64,000 nucleotides of DNA from Lutraria lutraria. Its lineage: Eukaryota > Mollusca > Bivalvia > Venerida > Mactridae. This document shows positions 57,811-64,000 of the stretch, piece after piece (position 1 is the stretch's first letter; the number at the start of each line of letters is the position of its first letter). The stretch is from the NCBI GenBank assembly GCA_964023205.1, contig OZ026850.1, forward strand, positions 7,008,270-7,072,269, in the 5' to 3' direction. Position numbers and translations under genes: made by a program. A model generated the notes under the pieces. It saw only the letters and a program-made list of their open reading frames with translations. It ran no database searches and was not told the DNA's origin.

Positions 57811-59050
57811 GAGAAATAAACCATAGAAAACATAATTACATAATATACAAGATTTATACATATATATATACATATATAGTAGATAAGAATTATTACCCAA
57901 ACCCTCCACCATACATGTAGCATTATTTGTATTCATATGATTATTCCTATTTTAGTGTTTTTTATTCATATAATATAGTAGGTATACGAGGCAAAATTCT
58001 TTTATAAAATATATAATTATGTAGTCTATAATTAAAAAAAAAAATTACCAAGCTGAAAAAGTATAATCAATTAGTGTTTTCATAGCATTGAGGGGAATAT
58101 CTAGGGAAAAAACTGCAGCATGAGATAGCAAATTGATTTAAAATATTAACTGCATTGAATTATCATACGAAATCCATGAGTAACTGCTAATATTGGCAGT
58201 ATTGTTAAACAATTCTTCGAAATAGGGTGCTAAAATTAACTTTTAAGAAAGAAAATTGTTAATATTCGACTAATTACATATAGTCCTGTTTCATAACTTG
58301 CTTAATTCCCCTGACCACTTATTGTTATTGACTAAAATCTACTTTCGGTTAGCAAACTTTACACAAATGGTGACTGAGAAAATAAATTTATCGGTAATCC
58401 ATGTGAATTTTCATCTCTATTATTGCGTGAATTGAGTGTTTTTTTTAAAGAAAGAGGTCAAAATGTGTCAGGAAACAGGCCAGAATTGATAAATAGTGCT
58501 CGGGGACGTAAGAAATTAGGCGAAAGGATGCTCAAAGATATCTTACAAAGTTTGATCGGTTTATATCGCATTACTGTGCTAATTATTAATCTGATAAAAT
58601 TTGTGTGATTATAAAAGTTGTGCATAAATTAATTACCATTCTAATTATGTAAATTTTGTAATTGTAAGACAAATGGTTAGTAAACTATCGGGGGAATAAA
58701 AGTGAAATAAACATTTTTTTCTTTTTATTATACCTATTTGACACATGTTCATCACTTAATCTAGAGATGCTATGCTGTTATTAATGATCTTACAAATTTT
58801 TGTTTTAAGTAAAATAATTTGCAGATTAAATTATCTTACTTGTCTTGTAATATATAAAAAGTATTGATGATAGGCAAACAATAAGCTTAATTTTTATTAT
58901 GGAGGGTACAAATTAACATAAATTCTTGTTTTATTTTGTTTTTCATGTAAACTTCGAACTTCATGTTTTATTTGGCAATTCTTTTTTACAAACCCATTGT
59001 TTTATCATAATGAATTATCCTATCTGATTGTATATTAATTAGTCTTGACA
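57811..59050. other. Intron DNA, no gene seen
   Basis: AT-rich. Part of an inverted copy of the 56956-57210 sequence lies at about 58190-58280, and its remainder at 59479-59600, as if 1.2 kb had been inserted between. A 61-codon ORF at 58423-58608 is unsupported. Confidence 0.4.
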
Positions 59051-59279
59051 AGTGTAGGACATTTGCCCCCCTCCCCATGAAAAAATGGTAATGTGGACAT
59101 TTGCCCCCAGTAGAAATGGTAGGTAGGACATTTTCCCCCCAAAGCTCAGTGGCAAATGTCCATTTTGAAATAAGCACATGGGGGCAAATGTCCTACCTAC
59201 CATTTCTACTGGGGGGCAAATGTCCACATTACCATTTTCTCTTTGGGGTGGGGGGGGGGGGAAATTAATGTCCTACACT
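59051..59279. mobile_element. Fold-back MITE, 229 bp, long inverted arms
   Basis: AGTGTAGGACATTTGCCCCC at the left and its inverse at the right (ending AATGTCCTACACT), with the arms continuing through GGTAATGTGGACATTTGCCC and AGTAGAAATGGTAGGTAGG. The right arm has gained a G-run. The spacer is only ~50 bp, so it can form one long hairpin. Confidence 0.78.
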
Positions 59280-59598
59280 CTAACTTTTCCCCTAAAATTA
59301 CAGCATATACAGCAATAACAATGCTTTTTCTCGGTAGTTTTTGGAATTTCCCCGATATTTTCTGTCATTCTTAGTTTGCTAACCACAGGAAGTGATCCCT
59401 TTACCTCAACGCTAAAGAGCATCAAAGGGAAGTAAATATAAGGGGAGGTAACAACGGTCATGAAACTGGACTATAATGATCTTAAGAAAGCGTTTGACTG
59501 GGTATAAACCTGTCATAATGACTTCAAATGAATAAATAATTATATATTATTATCATATAAATGAAGGTAGAATAGAAATGTTTTAAAAACATGTTGAA

Positions 59599-60463
59599 AC
59601 AAGATGTGTTTTATAAACACCGTGCCCCCTCCGGTTGCCCTTTTTAAAACGCACCTGTAGGTCCTGTAGAGATTGTCATGATGAACCAAGATATGAAGTT
59701 CGATGATTGCAGGTGGTAATATTTTGATTTAATAGGCAAGGTTAAATTTCGGTACAGGCAAACAAAGGGCCGTAAATCTGCTAAAAATGATCGAATCACA
59801 TTACCCTAACAATATATGCTGGTGAACATGGTGACAATAGTTCTATCAAAGTTTGGTAAAAATCCCTTAAAAAATACAGAACTAGTTGCAAACAAACGAG
59901 TATTTCTCTATATATTACATATGCACAAAATAAACAAAGGGCCATAATTCCGTCAAAATTTATCGAATCATAAAACCTTTACAACATGCATTGGGTAACT
60001 CGATAACAATAGTTCCATGAAAGTTTTATCAAAATCCCTTGAGAAAACAAGGAAACAAGAGTATTTCGCTGTTACAATCACACAAAAAAAACCAAGGGCC
60101 ATAATTCCGTCAAAAATGATCGAATCACAAAACCCGGAATATATGTGTGGTGGTTCTTGGTAACAACAAGTCTGTGAAAGTTTCGTCAAAATCCCATAAA
60201 AAATGTAGGAGTAGTATCCTAAAAAATGTCACTTTTTTTTAAACACAATGACCCTGTGACCTTGACCTTTAACCTACTGACCTGAAAATGCACAGGTCCT
60301 GTAGAGGTTGTCATGAGGAACCTACATATGAAGTTTGATGGATGTAGGTGCAGGAGTTATGATTTTATAGGCAAGGTTAAAGTTTGGTACAAACAGACAG
60401 ACAAACAGACAGAGAGGCCAAAAACAATATGCCCCCGATCTATCGATACAGGGGCATAAAAAT
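59599..60463 (-). mobile_element. E-type pearl-like element
   Basis: Left end ACAAGATGTGTTTTATAAAC then GCCCCCTCCGG. Units with AAAGGGCCATAATTCCGTCA, GATCGAATCA.AA and GAAAGTTTCGTCAAAATCCC. Then a CAGACAGACAAACAGACAGA tract and the end hairpin TGCCCCCGATC..GATACAGGGGCA followed by TAAAAAT. Same architecture as A-D, different sequence. Confidence 0.7.
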
Positions 60464-60474
60464 ATACATTTGAA

Positions 60475-62985
60475 TCAGTCATTAGGGAGATGGTTGGACA
60501 TTCACCCTATAATTTTATCTGTCATTAGGGAGATGGTTGGACAATCACCCTATAAATCTATAAATCAGTCATAAGGGAGAATGTTGGACATTCACCCTAT
60601 AAATCAGTCATTAGGGAGATGGTTGGACATTCACCCTATAAATCTATAAATCAGTCATTAGGGAGATGGTTGGACATTCACCCTATAAATCAATAAATCA
60701 GTCATTAGGGAGATGGTTGGACATTCACCCTATAAATCAATAAATCAGCCATAAGGGAGAATGTTGGACATTCACCCTATAAATCAATAAATCAGTCATT
60801 AGGGAGATGGTTGGACATTCACCCTATAAATCAATAAATCAGTCATTAGGGAGATGGTTGGACATTCACCCTATAAATCTATAAATCAGTCATTAGGGAG
60901 ATGGTTGGACATTCACCCTATAAATCTATAAATCAGTCATTAGGGAGATGGTTGGACATTCACCCTATATAATAAATCAGTCATTAGGGAGATAGTTGGA
61001 CATTCACCCTATGAATCAATAAATCAGTCATTAGGGAGATGGTTGGACATTCACCCTATAAATCTATAAATCAGTCATTAGGAAGATGGTTGGACATTTA
61101 CCCTATAAATCAGCCATAAGGGAGAATGTTGGACATTCACCCTATAAATCAATAAATCAGTCATTAGGGAGATGGTTGGACATTCACCCTATAAATCAAT
61201 AAATCAGTCATTAGGGAGATGGTTTGACATTCGCCCTATAAATCAATAAATCAGTCATTAGGGAGATGGTTGGACATTCACCCTATAAATCTATAAATCA
61301 GTCATTAGGGAGATGGTTGGACATTCACCCTATAAATCAATAAATCAGTCATTAGGGAGATGGTTGGACATTCACCCTATAAATCAATAAATCAGTCATT
61401 AGGGAGATGGTTGGACATTCACCCTATAAATCAATAAATCAGTCATTAGGGAGATGGTTGGACATTCACCCTATAAATCAATAAATCAGTCATTAGGGAG
61501 ATGGTTGGACATTCACCCTATAAATCTATAAATCAGTCATTAGGGAGATGGTTGGACATTCACCCTATAAATCAATAAATCAGTCATTAGGGAGATGGTT
61601 GGACATTCACCCTATAAATCAATAAATCAGCCATAAGGGAGAATGTTGGACATTCACCCTATAAATCAATAAATCAGTCATTAGGGAGATGGTTGGACAT
61701 TCACCCTATAAATCTATAAATCAGTCATTAGGGAGATGGTTGGACATTCACCCTATAAATCTATAAATCAGTCATTAGGGAGATGGTTGGACATTCACCC
61801 TATATAATAAATCAGTCATTAGGGAGATAGTTGGACATTCACCCTATGAATCAATAAATCAGTCATTAGGGAGATGGTTGGACATTCACCCTATAAATCT
61901 ATAAATCAGTCATTAGGAAGATGGTTGGACATTTACCCTATAAATCAGCCATAAGGGAGAATGTTGGACATTCACCCTATAAATCAATAAATCAGTCATT
62001 AGGGAGATGGTTGGACATTCACCCTATAAATCAATAAATCAGTCATTAGGGAGATGGTTTGACATTCGCCCTATAAATCAATAAATCAGTCATTAGGGAG
62101 ATGGTTGGACATTCACCCTATAAATCTATAAATCAGTCATTAGGGAGATGGTTGGACATTCACCCTATAAATCAATAAATCAGTCATTAGGGAGATGGTT
62201 GGACATTCACCCTATAAATCAATAAATCAGTCATTAGGGAGATGGTTGGACATTCACCCTATAAATCAATAAATCAGTCATTAGGGAGATGGTTGGACAT
62301 TCACCCTATAAATCAATAAATCAGTCATTAGGGAGATGGTTGGACATTCACCCTATAAATCAATAAATCAGTCATTAGGGAGATGGTTGGACATTCACCC
62401 TATAAATCAATAAATCAGCCATAAGGGAGAATGTTGGACATTCACCCTATAAATCAGTCATTAGGGAAATGGTTGGACATTCACCCTATAAATCAATAAA
62501 TCAGTCATTAGGGAGATGGTTGGACATTCACCCTATAAATCAATAAATCAGTCATTAGGGAAATGGTTGGATATTCACCCTTTAAATCAATAAATCAGTC
62601 ATTAGGGAGATGGTTGGACATTCACCCTATAAATCAATAAATCAGTCATTAGGGAGATGGTTGGACATTCACCCTATAAATCAGTCATAAGGGAGATGGT
62701 TGGACATTCACCCTATATAATAAATCAGTCATTAGGGAGATGGTTGGACATTCACCATATAAATCAGTCATTAGGGAGATGGTTTGACATTTACCCTATA
62801 AATCAGTCATTAGGGAAATGGTTTGACATTTACCCTATAAATCAGTCATTAGGGAGATGGTTTGACATTTACCCTATAAATCAGTCATTAGGGAAATGGT
62901 TTGACATTTACCCTATAAATCAGTCATTAGGGAGATAGTTGGACATTCACCCTATAAATCAGTCATTAGGGAGATGATCAGGCAA
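60475..62985. repeat. 47-bp minisatellite, about 54 copies, with 835-bp higher-order block
   Basis: Unit ATCAGTCATTAGGGAGATGG, TTGGACATTCACCCTATAAA, TCAATAA, with 39-bp and other length variants. Rare variants recur 835 bp apart (CTATATAATAAA at 60965 and 61800; GGAAGATGG at 61081 and 61916), showing a segmental duplication within the array. A 93-codon ORF near the right end is just the 39-bp variant, which is divisible by three. It lies in the intron between coding exons 2 and 3. Confidence 0.95.
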
Positions 62986-63090
62986 TTGTTATTTTGAAAA
63001 AGTAAAATAACTGCAAGAAAAAATTGACAAAGAGAGAATTCAGTTACTTTCTATTTTACCTAATCAATGAAATATAAATTGTGTGCTTAC

Positions 63091-63194
63091 CAAAATTCCA
63101 GACCACAAGGCAGCCCCATAACCATTAAATTTATTCAAACTTAGTTCAGCCTCCACATCCATAACAAATGGAAGTACCACAATAACCACAATAC
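63091..63194 (-). CDS. Tetraspan protein, exon 2: end of TM1, loop and start of TM2
   Basis: The minus-strand acceptor is TTTCTCTAG|GTATTG and the donor ATTTTG|GTAAGC; starts with two bases of a split Gly codon and ends in phase 0. It encodes GIVVIVVLPFVMDVEAELSL, then NKFNGYGAALWSGIL. The small extracellular loop and GAALWSGI lead into TM2. The intron to exon 1 is only 214 bp. Confidence 0.85.
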
Positions 63195-63408
63195 CTAGAG
63201 AAACAATTAATATAATGTGGTTCTTGTTACTTTCTTGTAAATAGTGCATACTAGTATATACAAATCATTTGATGCTTCTTCATGCCAAATTCATACATAA
63301 CTCATCGACTGACAAAATACATGAATAAATTCATTATTTCTTAAAGTACAGAGAAGCTTTCAATTCAACTATTCTTCATAATTTTACATGATTCTGTGAA
63401 ACACATAC

Positions 63409-63634
63409 CAAAGATTGCACACAAAAAACCAATCACAACTTGGAATATTCCAATAATGAATGGCCAATATGGCAATAGTTGTCTAAATGAAGGTGCTGTC
63501 AAATCTTCAAGGTCATCATTCCTTTGACGATCATTGCTTGCTCCACCATAGGACTGTCGATCATTAACACTATCTTGTATGTTTCCAGCAGACTCAATAG
63601 AGTCATCATCCATTTGATGATAAGGAAATCTCAT
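63409..63634 (-). CDS. Tetraspan protein, exon 1: acidic N-terminus and start of TM1
   Basis: Start chosen at ATG 63634-63632 because its context ACCACCATGA is a good Kozak match and the frame runs to the donor ATCTTTG|GTATGT. It encodes MRFPYHQMDDDSIESAGNIQ, DSVNDRQSYGGASNDRQRND, DLEDLTAPSFRQLLP, then TM1 (YWPFIIGIFQVVIGFLCAIF). The N-terminus is acidic and Ser/Asn-rich with no signal peptide, consistent with a cytoplasmic N-terminus. The exon probably begins at 63654 after TTTTCAG. Confidence 0.85.
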
Positions 63635-63654
63635 GGTGGTTATGCAGATATCAT
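63635..63654 (-). promoter_or_regulatory. 5' UTR end of the tetraspan mRNA with a 4-codon uORF
   Basis: Directly after the acceptor TTTTCAG the exon starts ATGATATCTGCATAA, a four-codon upstream ORF that ends 5 bases before the main ATG. It would exist only in mRNAs using this acceptor. Confidence 0.5.
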
Positions 63655-64000
63655 CTGAAAATATAGCCAAACAATTAAGAAGGGAATGGCAAGACCTTTA
63701 ATAAATAGGTCCTGTTTGGCAGAGCATAGTACCAAATTATGAGTATGAAGTTATTTAAGTCACAATTATTATTGTTGTATTACAAACAAATTTAGTGATG
63801 GTGTTTTTGCTGTTTATAATATAAGAATGTTGATGCTTCTTTGCTCTATAGTTTTATGTCATACGTATGTAGTGTGAAGTCAATTACATACATCGTAGCA
63901 CAAAAAGTGTACACCTTCTCCATCTAAGGACTTATATATACACACGGATATGTAGCTTCCGTGTTTACAGTAAGAAGTAATCAAATCCCACAGTAGCAAC
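63655..64000. other. Upstream intron of the tetraspan gene
   Basis: AT-rich; no further coding exon recognised. The first non-coding exon and promoter are probably beyond the window. Confidence 0.5.

Larger units (their letters stand above)
31895..63654 (-). other. Four-transmembrane (MS4A/CD20-like) protein gene, 6 coding exons
   Basis: Six minus-strand exons with clean AG/GT borders and matching phases join into 258 codons plus stop. The order is 63634-63409, 63194-63091, 56226-56170, 55163-55008, 44892-44728, 31963-31895. The product has an acidic, Ser/Asn-rich N-terminus (1-54), long hydrophobic stretch TM1 (55-85), short loop, TM2 (103-120), TM3 (132-158), a ~30-residue loop, TM4 (188-207), and a Cys/Trp-containing stretch with a Tyr/Ser-rich tail. 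Length, topology and the WSGILLVLSGS motif near TM2 recall the MS4A family (WGGI...ISGSL) by memory; sarcospan-like or other tetraspan families are possible. Function is unknown; members of this group act as membrane channels, receptors or signalling adaptors. Expression or homology data were not available. Confidence 0.8.

Noticed and set aside
62657..62938. 93-codon ORF with a repeated GRWFDIYPINQSL motif
   Set aside because: Direct translation of the 39-bp variant of the 47-bp minisatellite.

Overview
The window is animal nuclear DNA, most likely from a bivalve mollusc. It is AT-rich, has small exons with GT/AG introns, and is crowded with the short hairpin-ended elements with internal ~150-bp tandem repeats (pearl-like / tandem-repeat MITE class) that are typical of clam and oyster genomes. 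No bacterial-style genes, operons or CRISPR arrays are present. The phylum call is inference from the repeats and from protein similarity; I could not search databases.

Two genes are supported, and they converge tail to tail. (1) On the + strand, the last eight coding exons (901-13543) of a Pumilio-family translational repressor. They give 511 residues plus a split first codon and include the complete eight-repeat RNA-binding domain. The 5' part of the gene lies outside the window. A long AT-rich 3' UTR follows, possibly reaching about 21.35 kb, and it is rich in the Pumilio protein's own recognition motif (TGTANATA). (2) On the - strand, six coding exons (63634 down to 31895) join in frame into a 258-residue four-transmembrane protein resembling the MS4A/CD20-like group. 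I assembled these from splice signals and phase; several of the exons are too short to appear as long ORFs.

Layout: 1-13.5 kb holds the pumilio exons and introns, with a ~1.95-kb minisatellite (4677-6625), six copies of an exactly 91-bp hairpin cassette, nested MITEs, and pearl-like elements. 13.5-21.4 kb is the pumilio 3' UTR. 21.4-31.7 kb is intergenic and repeat-rich (SINE, fold-back element, two tandem-repeat elements, pogo-like MITEs). 31.9-63.6 kb is the tetraspan gene, whose introns carry five large minisatellite arrays (units of 53, 24, 50, 47 and 47 bp, about 10 kb in total), more pearl-like elements, a second SINE, and a 3.5-kb unit with inverted termini.

The best leads are: the 91-bp cassette, whose substitutions mostly preserve its predicted hairpins; a set of elements that share terminal hairpins but carry different internal cores, including one apparent chimera and one nested insertion; Pumilio-response elements in pumilio's own 3' UTR, three of them overlapping AATAAA; and a 24-bp minisatellite that appears to have grown out of a fragment of a mobile element.
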